Below, in pieces: positions 23,364 through 32,757 of a stretch of 41,583 nucleotides of DNA. The DNA lies in assembly GCA_024637305.1 (NCBI GenBank), contig JAGXFI010000135.1, positions 1 through 41,583 of the forward strand. Direction: 5' to 3'. Within the stretch, counting starts at the first letter, position 1. Each line of letters starts with the position of its first letter. The position numbers and the translations under genes were made by a program. The notes beneath the pieces were generated by a model. It did no database searches. It saw only the letters and a list, made by a program, of their open reading frames with translations, and was not told the origin of the DNA. The DNA comes from Sulfitobacter sp. Its GTDB lineage: Bacteria > Pseudomonadota > Alphaproteobacteria > Rhodobacterales > Rhodobacteraceae.

Positions 23364-26296
23364 GGGTCGCAGGCAAAGGGTTGATCGACCGAACCAAGCC
23401 GGTACGATTCACCTTCGACGGCAAGAGCTATGGCGGGTTTCAGGGCGATACCGTGGCCTCTGCGCTTTTGGCCAACGAGGTCCGGTTGATGGCGCGGTCG
23501 TTCAAGTACCACCGCCCGCGTGGTGTGCTGACGGCAGGATCAGAAGAACCGAACGCCTTGATGACCGCAGGGGTGGGCGCGCAGGCAGAACCCAACGTGC
23601 GTGCCACGACGCAAGAGATCTATGAAGGCCTGAAGATGCGGTCGCAGAATGCGTTCCCCTCGTTGGCTTTCGATCTGATGGCGATCAATGATCTGGCCGC
23701 CCCGTTTCTGGGGGCGGGGTTCTATTACAAGACTTTCATGTGGCCCCGGCGCTTTTGGGAGGCTCTTTACGAGCCGGTCATCCGCCGCGCGGCAGGTTTG
23801 GGTGGGCTGAGCGGCAAGTCGAACCCTGATCCCTACGAAAAAGCCTTCGCGTTTTGCGATCTGTTGGTAATCGGCGGCGGCCCTACGGGATTGATGGCGG
23901 CGTTGACCGCTGCGCGTTCCGGCGCGGATGTCATCATTGCCGACGAGGATACGCGTCTGGGTGGTCGGCTTTTGGCCGAGGTCGAAACCGTGGGTCACAA
24001 GGCGGGGCACGCCTGGGCGGCGGAGGTCGCGGCAGAGCTTGATGGCATGGACAACGTGCGCATCATGACACGTACCACGGTGACAGGGGCGTATGATGGC
24101 GGCATGTACGCTGCGCTGGAGCGGGTGAACCACCACCGCCCACGCCGCGACAGCATCACGCCGCTGGAATGTTTCTGGCGCATTCACGCCAAGCAGACGG
24201 TGCTGGCGGCGGGGGCGCAGGAACGTCCCATCGCCTTCCAGAACAACGACCGCCCCGGGATTATGACGGCGGGGGCCGTTCGCGCGTATCTTAACCGTTG
24301 GGGCGTGGCACCGGGCAAGCATGTGACCGTGTTCGCCAACAACGACGACGCGCACCGAACTGCGCGCGACATGGCGGCAGCGGGGGTGCATGTGGCCGCC
24401 GTGATCGACAGCCGCCACGATACCGACGTCGGCAATACGCCCTATCGGGTTTTCAAGGGTGCGCAGGTTTGCGGCAGTGGCGGGCGCAAGGAGCTGGAAA
24501 GCATCCAGATCCGGACCACCACAGGGATGGAGGCGATCCAGACTGATTGTCTTGCCGTGTCTGGCGGTTGGAATCCGGCGGTCCATCTGACCTGCCACAT
24601 GAACGGGCGGCCAACGTGGCGCGCCGATATTCAGGCCTTCGTCCCCAGCGAAGGGGCGGTGCCGGGCATGATCCCTGCCGGTGCCTGCAACGGCGTGTTT
24701 TCCACCTCGGGGTGTCTTGCCTCGGGTGTCGAAGCGGCAACAAAGGCGCTTGCAGCGCTGGATCGCAAGGTAGCATTGGTCGAATTGCCCGATGCCGATG
24801 ATGTGCCCTACAAAATGACCCCGCTTTGGGCAGTTGCGGGCAAGGGCCGCGCGTGGCTGGATTTTCAGAACGACGTCAGCGTAAAGGATATCAAACAGGC
24901 CGCGCAGGAGAATTTCCGCTCCGTCGAGCATATGAAGCGCTATACGACGCAGGGCATGGCGACCGATCAGGGCAAGAGCTCCAACGTGGCGTCGCTGGCC
25001 ATTCTGGCGGATGCCACAGGGCGGGGCATTCCAGAGACGGGAACGACCACATTCAGGCCACCCTATACACCAGTATCCATCGCGGCGATGGGTGCCGGCG
25101 CGCAAGGCAAGGGCTTTGCGCCCCAGCGGTTTACCACATCGCATGAACAAAGCGTGCAGATGGGCGCGCCGATGATCGAGGCCGGGCTTTGGTATCGGCC
25201 AAGCTATTTCCCTCGCGACAGCGAAAAGCACTGGCGGCAGTCCTGCGACCGAGAGGTCGGGTATGTGCGTGGCACCGTAGGGGTGTGCGATGTGTCAACG
25301 CTGGGCAAGATCGACATTCAGGGTCAGGATGCCGCAGCGCTGCTGGATTTCGTCTATACCAACATGTTCTCGACCCTGAAGGTCGGGCGGGTCCGGTATG
25401 GGCTCATGCTGCGCGAAGACGGCTTTGTCATGGATGACGGCACTTGCGCGCGGCTCGGTGACACGCATTTCGTTATGACCACTACCACCGCCGCTGCAGG
25501 CGCGGTGATGCGGCATCTGGAGTTTGTGACGCAGTGTCTGCATCCGGAATGGCAGGTGTCGTTCACCTCTGTCACCGAACAATGGGCGCAATTCGCCGTA
25601 GCGGGACCGAAATCGCGCGACCTGCTGAACGGGTTGCTGAAGGACCGCATCGGCGACGAGCGCTGGCCGTTCATGGCATGTGGTCCGGTTTCCGTCGCCG
25701 GGGTCGCAGGGCGGCTTTTTCGGATCTCGTTCTCTGGCGAACATGCCTATGAGATTGCGGTGCCGTCGCGTTATGGTGCGTCGCTGTTTGCGGAACTGGT
25801 CAAGCGCGCGGAGGCGATGGAGGGCGGTGCTTATGGCATGGAAGCGCTCAACGTTCTGCGTATCGAAAAGGGGCACATCACCCATTCCGAGATCCACGGG
25901 CGGACCACGGCGTTCGACATTGGGATGGCGCGCATGGTTTCAGCCAAGAAGGATTGCGTCGGCAAGACAATGGCGGCAAGGCCTGGACTTGTGGAGGAAG
26001 ATCGCGAGCGCCTTGTCGGTTTGCGTCCTGTCGGTGACGTCAAAGCGTTGAACGCGGGCGCGCATCTCTTCGCGCACAAGGCGGACGCGGTGCGGCAGAA
26101 CGATCAGGGTTACGTGACCTCGGTCGCGTTTTCACCCAGTCTGCAAAGCATGATAGGTCTGGGGTTTCTGAAAGGTGGTCTTGCGCGCGAAGGCGAGATC
26201 ATCCGCGCCGTGGATCATCTGCGTGGCTACGACACCGAGCTTGAGGTTTGCAGCCCCGTCTTTGTCGACCCTGAAGGAGAGCGTGTCCGTGGTTGA
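23360..26296 (+). CDS. soxA: sarcosine oxidase, alpha subunit
   Basis: The 978-residue subunit binds NAD+ and tetrahydrofolate. An N-terminal 2Fe-2S-ferredoxin-like domain (about 1-95, without the iron cysteines) has the S-F-K-Y-H-R-P-R-G motif, then a dinucleotide-binding domain with L-L-V-I-G-G-G-P-T-G-L-M-A-A (about 170-184), a central region with C-[FS]-S-T-S-G-C, and a C-terminal aminomethyltransferase (GcvT-like) domain (about 600-970), which accepts the one-carbon unit on folate. Full length for the family. It starts within the soxD stop and ends within the soxG start, showing tight coupling. No purU, folD or glyA follow here, unlike in several relatives. Confidence 0.96.
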   Translation: MRVAGKGLIDRTKPVRFTFDGKSYGGFQGDTVASALLANEVRLMARSFKYHRPRGVLTAGSEEPNALMTAGVGAQAEPNVRATTQEIYEGLKMRSQNAFPSLAFDLMAINDLAAPFLGAGFYYKTFMWPRRFWEALYEPVIRRAAGLGGLSGKSNPDPYEKAFAFCDLLVIGGGPTGLMAALTAARSGADVIIADEDTRLGGRLLAEVETVGHKAGHAWAAEVAAELDGMDNVRIMTRTTVTGAYDGGMYAALERVNHHRPRRDSITPLECFWRIHAKQTVLAAGAQERPIAFQNNDRPGIMTAGAVRAYLNRWGVAPGKHVTVFANNDDAHRTARDMAAAGVHVAAVIDSRHDTDVGNTPYRVFKGAQVCGSGGRKELESIQIRTTTGMEAIQTDCLAVSGGWNPAVHLTCHMNGRPTWRADIQAFVPSEGAVPGMIPAGACNGVFSTSGCLASGVEAATKALAALDRKVALVELPDADDVPYKMTPLWAVAGKGRAWLDFQNDVSVKDIKQAAQENFRSVEHMKRYTTQGMATDQGKSSNVASLAILADATGRGIPETGTTTFRPPYTPVSIAAMGAGAQGKGFAPQRFTTSHEQSVQMGAPMIEAGLWYRPSYFPRDSEKHWRQSCDREVGYVRGTVGVCDVSTLGKIDIQGQDAAALLDFVYTNMFSTLKVGRVRYGLMLREDGFVMDDGTCARLGDTHFVMTTTTAAAGAVMRHLEFVTQCLHPEWQVSFTSVTEQWAQFAVAGPKSRDLLNGLLKDRIGDERWPFMACGPVSVAGVAGRLFRISFSGEHAYEIAVPSRYGASLFAELVKRAEAMEGGAYGMEALNVLRIEKGHITHSEIHGRTTAFDIGMARMVSAKKDCVGKTMAARPGLVEEDRERLVGLRPVGDVKALNAGAHLFAHKADAVRQNDQGYVTSVAFSPSLQSMIGLGFLKGGLAREGEIIRAVDHLRGYDTELEVCSPVFVDPEGERVRG

Positions 26297-26831
26297 ACTC
26301 AAAGCGTTAAACCCGATCGAACGCAAACTTCCCCTGTCGATCGGTGGGGCGTTGCTGGAGGCATTGGACCTAGGTGCGCTGACCTCGCTGTCACCTTTGG
26401 CGGATCCCGCCGCGCTGTCAGAGGCGCTTGAGGCCGCACATGGCGTCGAATTGCCAAAGCCCGGTCAAAGCACGGGTGGGGATGATGTCCGTTGCCTGTG
26501 GTTCGGTCGCGCGGAATTTCTGCTGCTCGGCCCGGTGCCGAGCGATGCTCTTGCCCAGAACGGTTTCGTCGTTGATTTGTCCGACGCTTGGTGTGCGGTA
26601 AGCCTCAGCGGTGCGGCAAGCGAAAACGTATTGGCGCGTTTGATCCCGCTGGACCTGAGAAGCCGCGCGTTTCCTGTCGGAGCGACGGCACGGACGCAGC
26701 TACAGCATATGAACGTAAGCATTACGCGAGTCGGCGTAGACCGCTTCATGATCCTTGCGTTTCGCTCCATGGCCGCGACGCTGGTTCACGATCTCAAGAA
26801 TGCTATGGAAGGCGTCGCCGCGCGCGACTAG
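26289..26831 (+). CDS. soxG: sarcosine oxidase, gamma subunit
   Basis: The smallest GcvT-related subunit (180 residues), which completes the heterotetramer at the alpha-beta interface. The start is GTG at 26289: AAGGAG lies nine bases upstream, and V-V-E-L-K-A-L-N-P is the usual family N-terminus. A GTG two codons earlier (26283) is too close to the ribosome site. It overlaps soxA by 8 bp. Residues around R-A-E-F-L-L-L-G-P and C-A-V-S-L-S-G are typical. Last gene of the operon. Confidence 0.93.
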   Translation: MVELKALNPIERKLPLSIGGALLEALDLGALTSLSPLADPAALSEALEAAHGVELPKPGQSTGGDDVRCLWFGRAEFLLLGPVPSDALAQNGFVVDLSDAWCAVSLSGAASENVLARLIPLDLRSRAFPVGATARTQLQHMNVSITRVGVDRFMILAFRSMAATLVHDLKNAMEGVAARD

Positions 26832-26864
26832 GTTGCAAAGCCAAACAGCTTTGGAGGAGTAACG

Positions 26865-27170
26865 ATGTTCAGACAGATCGGAATGACCGCGATAGGTGTT
26901 GCCATATTGGCCGGCGGTCAGGCGCTCGCCGCTACGGCGAAAGAGCAGGACTGCATATATCAAGCGCAGGTGGTTGAAGCGGTGCGGCAGGCACGTATTG
27001 CTCAGGTGGAAGAACGACTGGTGCCGGACGTGATCATGGCCGGGGAAAATTCGTGGCCGGAGAAATACAATGCGGTGATCTCAATGGTGGCCCCTTGGGT
27101 CTACGAAATGGAGGATGTCATATCGCAAGACCCTGCAACCGCATGGAAAGAAGCTTGTCTTTCGCAGTGA
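26865..27170 (+). CDS. small secreted protein (101 aa)
   Basis: An N-terminal signal peptide (residues 1-22, cleaved after A-L-A, G-G-Q-A-L-A-A) precedes a helical mature part of about 78 residues with three Trp and cysteines C-I-Y-Q-A and K-E-A-C that may pair. GGAGGAG lies six bases before the ATG. Likely periplasmic. No family recognised. It lies 33 bp after soxG on the same strand, so it may be cotranscribed. Confidence 0.7.
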   Translation: MFRQIGMTAIGVAILAGGQALAATAKEQDCIYQAQVVEAVRQARIAQVEERLVPDVIMAGENSWPEKYNAVISMVAPWVYEMEDVISQDPATAWKEACLSQ

Positions 27171-27238
27171 TCGGGCGGCGTGTCTGGTGTTTCGACAATC
27201 TGCACCCCCCAGTCCGCGCCAATCCAGCCTTTGCGGGG

Positions 27239-27250
27239 TTGGAATTCCAA
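27239..27250. promoter_or_regulatory. 12-bp perfect palindrome upstream of dnaG
   Basis: TTGGAATTCCAA reads the same on both strands and ends 55 bp before the dnaG start. It could be a dimeric regulator site in the dnaG-rpoD promoter region. A single palindrome of this size can arise by chance. Confidence 0.3.
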
Positions 27251-27305
27251 TGACTGGTGCCGCGGGCCAGTGGACTCTGTGCGTTCGGGGTCGGTATAAG
27301 GGACC

Positions 27306-29264
27306 ATGAGCCTGCCACCCGGATTTCTGGAGGAACTTCGCACCCGCACCAGCCTGATTCAGGTCGTGGGCCGCAAGGTCATGTGGGATGCCCGAAAGTC
27401 CAATCAGGGCAAGGGCGACATGTGGGCTCCGTGCCCGTTTCATCAGGAAAAATCCGCGTCTTTTCATGTAGATGACCGCAAGGGATTTTATTACTGCTTT
27501 GGCTGTCACGCTAAAGGGGATGCGATTTCATTCGTGCGCGAGACTGAGAATGTCGGCTTCATGGAAGCTATCGAAATCCTGTCGCGGGAAGCCGGGATGG
27601 AGATGCCTGCGCCCGATCCGAAGGCTGCGGAGAAAGCAGACCGGCGGACGGAGTTGGCGGACTTGATGGAGCTTGCCGTGCGGTGGTTCCGGATGCAGTT
27701 GAACACCGGCGCGGGCGAATCCGCGCGCCGGTACCTGGCGGGGCGCGGGCTTGAGCAGAATGCGCTGGACCGGTGGGAAATCGGATTCGCACCGGACAGC
27801 TGGCAGGGCTTGTGGGATGCGTTGAAAGGCAAGGGGGTTGCGGATGACCTGATCCTCGGGGCCGGACTGGCCAAACCGTCCGCAAAAGGTGGCAAGCCCT
27901 ATGACACGTTCCGCGGACGTATCATGTTCCCGATTCGCAATGCGCGGGGCCGTGCGATTGCGTTTGGCGGCCGCGCGATGGATCCCGATGACAAGGCGAA
28001 ATACTTGAACTCTCCGGAGACGGAGTTGTTTGATAAAGGCCGCAGCCTCTACAACGTCAAGGACGCGCGGACTGCGGCGGGCAAAGGACTGCCGCTGGTG
28101 GTTGCCGAGGGGTATATGGATGTGATCGCGCTGGTGGGCGCGGGTTTTGAGGCATCCGTTGCCCCCTTGGGCACGGCGATCACGGAAAGCCAGCTTGAGA
28201 TGCTGTGGCGTATTGCGCCTGAGCCGATCATCATGCTCGATGGTGATGCCGCCGGACAGCGGGCTGCGTTGCGTTTGATTGATTTGACATTGCCGCTGCT
28301 TGAGGCGGGCCGGTCCTTGCGTTTCGCGATGATGCCGGAAGGACAGGACCCCGACGACCTCCTGCGCGCCGCTGGACCGGGTGCCGTGCAAAAACTGCTC
28401 GATTCTGCTGTGCCGATGGTGCGGTTGCTCTGGCAACGTGAAACGGAAGGTCGCGTGTTCGACAGTCCAGAGCGCAAGGCGACGCTGGACAAGGCGCTGC
28501 GCGACAAGATCATGCTGATCCGCGATCCCTCGATCCGCAGCCATTACGGTCAGGAAATCAAGGACCTGCGCTGGCAACTCTTTCGGACCAAGCCCGAAAG
28601 GGGCGGCCCGCGCCGTGCGCCAGGCGCGTGGAAAGCGGCACCTCTGGGGCCATCACCCACCGCCAAGTCCTCTGTTCTGGCCACGGCATCGGGCACGCTT
28701 GCAACAGATCACCTGCGCGAGGCGGTCGTTCTGGCCGCCTGTATCGCTTGCCCCGAAGTTGTCGAAAGCTTTGAAAGCAGTCTGGAAAGTATGGCGTGTT
28801 CGGACCAGCAGCACTATGCGCTCCGCGACCTGATTCTGCGGCACTATCCTGATGGTGCCGATGTGTTGCGCGAAAGAATTATCGGCGCACTGGGGGGGCA
28901 CGCACTTGAAAACCTCATGGGGCAAAGCCATGTGGCCATTACACCTTGCATACGTCATCCGGGAAATGCCGAGATCACGGCGATGACCATAGCAGAGGAA
29001 CTGGCAAAGCTCGAAGCTTCGCGCGGGTTGGATGCGGAAATCGCGGATGCGGTCGAAGATCTGAGCGGTGTGGCGGACGAAGGCGTGACATGGCGGTTGA
29101 GCGAGGCGGCCCGTGCGGCAGATCGTGCGCGGCGCAGCGGGCAGGAGGACAAGGCCGAATACATGATCGCAGAAAACGGTGCCCGCCTTGACCGCGAAGA
29201 GGTCAGGAAAAGTCGAGGGATGTTTGATGCCATCGACTTTAGCAAGGGTGGCAAGAAAGGCTGA
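27306..29264 (+). CDS. dnaG: DNA primase DnaG
   Basis: Makes RNA primers for replication forks. The 652-residue product has the zinc ribbon (Cys43, His46, Cys64, Cys67: C-P-F-H...Y-C-F-G-C-H), the catalytic core with the TOPRIM fold (V-A-E-G-Y-M-D-V, then M-L-D-G-D-A-A-G), and a C-terminal helicase-binding region with a low-conservation linker (about 430-460). Length is normal. A modest AAGGGA precedes the ATG. It lies directly before rpoD, the usual macromolecular synthesis pairing. Confidence 0.97.
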   Translation: MSLPPGFLEELRTRTSLIQVVGRKVMWDARKSNQGKGDMWAPCPFHQEKSASFHVDDRKGFYYCFGCHAKGDAISFVRETENVGFMEAIEILSREAGMEMPAPDPKAAEKADRRTELADLMELAVRWFRMQLNTGAGESARRYLAGRGLEQNALDRWEIGFAPDSWQGLWDALKGKGVADDLILGAGLAKPSAKGGKPYDTFRGRIMFPIRNARGRAIAFGGRAMDPDDKAKYLNSPETELFDKGRSLYNVKDARTAAGKGLPLVVAEGYMDVIALVGAGFEASVAPLGTAITESQLEMLWRIAPEPIIMLDGDAAGQRAALRLIDLTLPLLEAGRSLRFAMMPEGQDPDDLLRAAGPGAVQKLLDSAVPMVRLLWQRETEGRVFDSPERKATLDKALRDKIMLIRDPSIRSHYGQEIKDLRWQLFRTKPERGGPRRAPGAWKAAPLGPSPTAKSSVLATASGTLATDHLREAVVLAACIACPEVVESFESSLESMACSDQQHYALRDLILRHYPDGADVLRERIIGALGGHALENLMGQSHVAITPCIRHPGNAEITAMTIAEELAKLEASRGLDAEIADAVEDLSGVADEGVTWRLSEAARAADRARRSGQEDKAEYMIAENGARLDREEVRKSRGMFDAIDFSKGGKKG

Positions 29265-29394
29265 GATCACGCCCCCAGCAAAATGACGAAGTAAACAAAT
29301 CTGCGAGGGATCGAATGGCATGGCGTGACTTTTCCGCCTGTCTTCAAAGGAAAAACAAGGCATACGGGTTTAAGAATCACCTCAAAGCCCGCAT

Positions 29395-29430
29395 GATTCG
29401 AAAAATATGCGAATCGCTCATGTGATTCGC
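29395..29430 (+). promoter_or_regulatory. alternative hairpins between dnaG and rpoD
   Basis: Three half-sites alternate: GATTCG (29395-29400), GCGAATC (29409-29415) and GATTCGC (29424-29430). The middle one can pair with either neighbour but not both, giving two exclusive stems just 12 bases before the rpoD ribosome site. It could be an attenuator or a control of rpoD translation, or a DNA operator of repeated half-sites. Confidence 0.4.
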
Positions 29431-29453
29431 GAGCGAACCCGATAGGAGCGCGC

Positions 29454-31436
29454 ATGGCTGCCAAGGACACGAGCGAAGACACTAAGACAGACGATCAGGA
29501 TGCCGGCCATTCGCTGGATATGAGCCAGGCGGCCGTCAAAAAGATGATCGGTGAGGCCCGCGAGAAAGGGTATATCACCTACGACCAGCTCAATAATGTC
29601 CTGCCCCCCGATCAGGTCAGTTCCGAACAGATCGAGGATGTGATGTCGATGCTGTCCGAGATGGGCATCAACATCATCGAAGACGAAGACGCCGAGGATG
29701 AAGACGCCAAGGGCTCGACCGAGCTGGCGACAACCGATTCCGCGCGCGATATCACGCTGTCTTCCGGCACGTCCGAGAAACTGGACCGAACAGACGATCC
29801 GGTGCGCATGTACCTGCGCGAGATGGGATCGGTCGAACTGCTGAGCCGTGAGGGCGAAATCGCCATCGCCAAGCGGATCGAGGCGGGGCGCAATACGATG
29901 ATTGCAGGGCTCTGCGAGAGCCCGCTGACGTTCCAGGCGATTACGATCTGGCGTGACGAATTGCTGTCCGAAGACATTCTGCTGCGTGATGTGATCGACC
30001 TCGAAGCGACTTTCGGCACCCAAATGGGCGAAGAAGGGGAAACCACGCCGGTTGTTCCTTCGGGTGGTGAGTCGATCGAAGCCAAATCCGAAGACAGCCA
30101 GGAACTGGATGCTGATGGCAATCCGATTGCCACAGACGATGACGAAGACGAAGACGAACAGGCCAACATGTCGCTTGCCGCGATGGAAGCTGCGCTCAAG
30201 CCGCAGGTGCTTGAAGCGCTCGATCTGATCGCGGACGACTATGTCAAGTTGAGCGAGATGCAGGATAGCCGCATATCCGCCACGCTGAACGAAGATGGCA
30301 CCTTCACCAAGAGGGATGAGGCAACTTATCAAAAGCTGCGGTCCGAGATCGTGCTGCTGGTCAATGACCTGCACCTGCACAACAATCGTATCGAAGCATT
30401 GATCGACCAGCTTTACGGGATCAACCGCCGGATCATGCAGATTGATTCTGCGATGGTAAAGCTGGCGGATCAGGCACGGATCAACCGCAAGGAATTCGTG
30501 GACGAATATCGCGGCTACGAGCTTGATCCCAACTGGATGGAGCGCATGGCCGAAAAATCCGGTCGTGGCTGGCAGATGTTCATCGAACGCTCATCGGACA
30601 AGGTTGACGAGCTGCGCACCGATATGGCGCAAGTCGGACAATATGTCGGTCTCGACATTTCAGAATTCCGCCGCATCGTGCAGCAGGTTCAGAAGGGTGA
30701 AAAAGAGGCCCGTCAGGCCAAGAAGGAAATGGTCGAAGCGAACCTGCGTCTGGTTATTTCCATCGCGAAAAAATACACGAACCGCGGTCTGCAGTTCCTT
30801 GATCTCATTCAGGAAGGCAACATTGGCCTGATGAAGGCTGTCGACAAGTTCGAATACCGCAGGGGCTACAAGTTTTCCACCTACGCGACATGGTGGATCC
30901 GTCAGGCGATCACCCGCTCCATCGCGGATCAGGCGCGCACCATCCGTATTCCCGTGCATATGATCGAGACGATCAACAAACTGGTCCGGACCGGTCGCCA
31001 GATGCTGCACGAGATCGGACGCGAGCCGACACCGGAAGAGTTGGCGGAAAAACTGCAGATGCCACTCGAAAAAGTCCGCAAGGTGATGAAGATCGCCAAG
31101 GAGCCGATTTCGCTGGAAACGCCAATCGGCGACGAAGAAGACAGCCAGCTGGGCGATTTCATCGAGGACAAGAATGCCGTGCTGCCGTTGGACAGCGCCA
31201 TTCAGGAGAACCTCAAGGAAACGACGACGCGGGTTCTGGCATCGCTTACCCCGCGCGAAGAACGTGTTTTGCGTATGCGCTTCGGCATCGGGATGAACAC
31301 CGACCACACCCTCGAAGAGGTCGGTCAGCAATTCAGCGTGACCCGAGAGCGTATCCGCCAGATCGAGGCGAAAGCGCTGCGCAAGCTCAAACATCCATCC
31401 CGCTCGCGCAAGCTGCGGTCGTTCCTGGATCAATAG
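29454..31436 (+). CDS. rpoD: RNA polymerase primary sigma factor RpoD (sigma-70)
   Basis: Directs RNA polymerase to housekeeping promoters. The 660-residue product has region 1.1 (about 20-75), acidic linkers ([17 protein letters not shown]), region 1.2 ([11 protein letters not shown]), the non-conserved region, region 2 (about 420-500: [25 protein letters not shown]), region 3, and region 4 with the helix-turn-helix [22 protein letters not shown] lies before the ATG. It follows dnaG by 189 bp and ends before a terminator. Confidence 0.98.
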   Translation: MAAKDTSEDTKTDDQDAGHSLDMSQAAVKKMIGEAREKGYITYDQLNNVLPPDQVSSEQIEDVMSMLSEMGINIIEDEDAEDEDAKGSTELATTDSARDITLSSGTSEKLDRTDDPVRMYLREMGSVELLSREGEIAIAKRIEAGRNTMIAGLCESPLTFQAITIWRDELLSEDILLRDVIDLEATFGTQMGEEGETTPVVPSGGESIEAKSEDSQELDADGNPIATDDDEDEDEQANMSLAAMEAALKPQVLEALDLIADDYVKLSEMQDSRISATLNEDGTFTKRDEATYQKLRSEIVLLVNDLHLHNNRIEALIDQLYGINRRIMQIDSAMVKLADQARINRKEFVDEYRGYELDPNWMERMAEKSGRGWQMFIERSSDKVDELRTDMAQVGQYVGLDISEFRRIVQQVQKGEKEARQAKKEMVEANLRLVISIAKKYTNRGLQFLDLIQEGNIGLMKAVDKFEYRRGYKFSTYATWWIRQAITRSIADQARTIRIPVHMIETINKLVRTGRQMLHEIGREPTPEELAEKLQMPLEKVRKVMKIAKEPISLETPIGDEEDSQLGDFIEDKNAVLPLDSAIQENLKETTTRVLASLTPREERVLRMRFGIGMNTDHTLEEVGQQFSVTRERIRQIEAKALRKLKHPSRSRKLRSFLDQ

Positions 31437-31454
31437 GGCTTATTTAATGGCATC

Positions 31455-31483
31455 GGTCGGTGGTCAAAGCGGGACCGCCGACC
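31455..31483 (+). terminator. first hairpin after rpoD
   Basis: GGTCGGTGGTC (31455-31465) pairs with GACCGCCGACC (31473-31483) over 11 bases with one G-U pair and a 7-base loop, 18 bases after the stop. No T-run follows; it may work together with the next hairpin. Confidence 0.4.
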
Positions 31484-31488
31484 TGACT

Positions 31489-31514
31489 GCGCACCTCTTG
31501 GTTGCGCATTTTCT
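31489..31514 (+). terminator. intrinsic terminator of rpoD
   Basis: GCGCACC, loop TCTT and GGTTGCGC form a stem with one unpaired T, followed by ATTTTCT. This is the only hairpin near the rpoD end with a T-rich tail, so the better terminator candidate. Confidence 0.55.
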
Positions 31515-31668
31515 GGTCGGATATGACGAAACATGATTTGTTTTGCCGCCCAAGTCGCGCGTCTTGGACGTACGTCGATCCGGTGAGAGAAACCTCATCA
31601 CTCAGCTTTGATTTTGACGTCCTTGGAAACGGGGCTAACTTACCTGCAACAAGATGCAGGAGTGCAGT

Positions 31669-32082
31669 ATGCGCAGACATTTACTAGCCATCGCTTTTGC
31701 GGCGTTACCCGCAATGGCAGGCGCGCAAAGTTTTACCGCAGAGAACAGGCTTGAGGTGGTTCCCCTGAACGGCGGTCAGTTCGAAGTTATCGAGGCGCGC
31801 GGCGAGGGCCCACGAGGCATCTGGTGTGCTGCCGCTGATTTTGCCCGGGATCGGCTGGGTGTGCCGGGGGCCGAACGGGTGTACATCAGCCGTGGTCGTG
31901 GCCCGTCGGTCAGCGGTGCGCGCCGCAAGAGCGTGATCTTTACCACCGATCCCGACGTGCTGTCGCGTCCACCGTTCCAGTCCGTGTCATTATCCACCGA
32001 TCAGGTGGGGATGGGGCTGCCTGTCAATCACGCCCATCAGTTTTGCATAGACCACCTTCTTGATATTTTTGATAAATTCTGA
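31669..32082 (+). CDS. small secreted protein, first of two tandem paralogs (137 aa)
   Basis: The signal peptide M-R-R-H-L-L-A-I-A-F-A-A-L-P-A-M-A-G-A ends with an Ala-x-Ala site, so the protein is periplasmic or outer. GCAGGAG lies six bases before the ATG; an ATG five codons earlier would lie on the ribosome site. The mature part begins F-T-A-E-N-R-L-E-V-V-P, has a W-C motif, an R-G-R-G-P-S basic turn, and a C-terminal H-Q-F-C-I-D-H motif; its two cysteines may pair. The family is not recognised. The next gene shares its ends but lacks its middle. Confidence 0.75.
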   Translation: MRRHLLAIAFAALPAMAGAQSFTAENRLEVVPLNGGQFEVIEARGEGPRGIWCAAADFARDRLGVPGAERVYISRGRGPSVSGARRKSVIFTTDPDVLSRPPFQSVSLSTDQVGMGLPVNHAHQFCIDHLLDIFDKF

Positions 32083-32107
32083 CCACAGGATAAAACGCAT
32101 CCGCTAT

Positions 32108-32338
32108 TTGAAAACGATATTATTGACCTTCCTGTTCGCGTCCCCCCTCGGCGCTCAGACCTTTCGCGCAGAGAACCGTGTTGATGTTGTTCCGACTGAC
32201 AACGGCTTTGCGGTACAGAGTGGCAGGGGGGTGGGTGCGCGCGGTCTGACAGTGACAGTCGAAGAGCCGGGCGCGATGCTCAAGTCCGCGCAGGCCCGGC
32301 GTTTTTGCCGCGATGCCTTCACCCGATTGACCAAGTGA
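32108..32338 (+). CDS. small secreted protein, second tandem paralog, shortened (76 aa)
   Basis: After a signal peptide (L-L-T-F-L-F-A-S-P-L-G-A) the mature part reads F-R-A-E-N-R-V-D-V-V-P, matching the previous gene, then R-G-V-G-A-R-G, and ends R-R-F-C-R-D-A-F. Compared with its neighbour it lacks about 50 central residues, including the first cysteine. No ATG opens this frame; a TTG start at 32108 gives the best signal peptide, and an earlier TTG at 32060 would overlap the previous gene. CAGGAT at about 32086 is a weak ribosome site at long distance. Translation may rely on coupling, or the gene may be decaying. Confidence 0.55.
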   Translation: MKTILLTFLFASPLGAQTFRAENRVDVVPTDNGFAVQSGRGVGARGLTVTVEEPGAMLKSAQARRFCRDAFTRLTK

Positions 32339-32343
32339 CCGGG

Positions 32344-32757
32344 ATGACCCATGAATTCATTGTCCGCACCAGTGGACCGGGCCTCTATGAATTTACGCAC
32401 GACGTTGCCGAATGGCTCGGCGGGTGCGGCGATGGCCTGCTTACGTTGTTTATCCGGCACACGTCCGCTTCGCTGCTGGTGCAGGAAAACGCCGACCCGG
32501 ATGTCTGCACGGACCTGAAGGCCTATTTTTCCCGGCTGGTACCGCAGGCGGATGATCCGTCGATGGGGTATCTCAGGCATACGACCGAAGGACCCGACGA
32601 CATGCCAGCCCATATCAAGGCTGCGATGTTACCGGTCAGCCTGTCGGTTCCGGTTGCCAAAGGGGCAATGATGCTGGGCACATGGCAGGGCCTATATGTT
32701 TTCGAGCATCGCACGGCCCCGCACAGCAGACGGATCGCCGCGCATTTTGCACCCTAG
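32344..32757 (+). CDS. YjbQ family protein (UPF0047)
   Basis: Small conserved protein (137 residues) with R-H-T-S-A-S-L-L-V-Q-E-N-A-D-P (38-52) and G-T-W-Q-G-L-Y-V-F-E-H, the family signatures. Members were reported to have secondary thiamin-phosphate synthase activity, but the main cellular role is unclear. The ATG six bases after the previous stop gives the usual N-terminus. The 3' end overlaps the convergent SDR gene by 4 bp. Confidence 0.93.
   Translation: MTHEFIVRTSGPGLYEFTHDVAEWLGGCGDGLLTLFIRHTSASLLVQENADPDVCTDLKAYFSRLVPQADDPSMGYLRHTTEGPDDMPAHIKAAMLPVSLSVPVAKGAMMLGTWQGLYVFEHRTAPHSRRIAAHFAP

Noticed and set aside
23540..25231. 563-codon minus-strand ORF opposite soxA
   Set aside because: Antisense shadow of a well-recognised gene in an uninterrupted operon; no ribosome site or family match.
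27528..28577. 349-codon minus-strand ORF opposite dnaG
   Set aside because: Antisense shadow of dnaG, whose motifs are all present.
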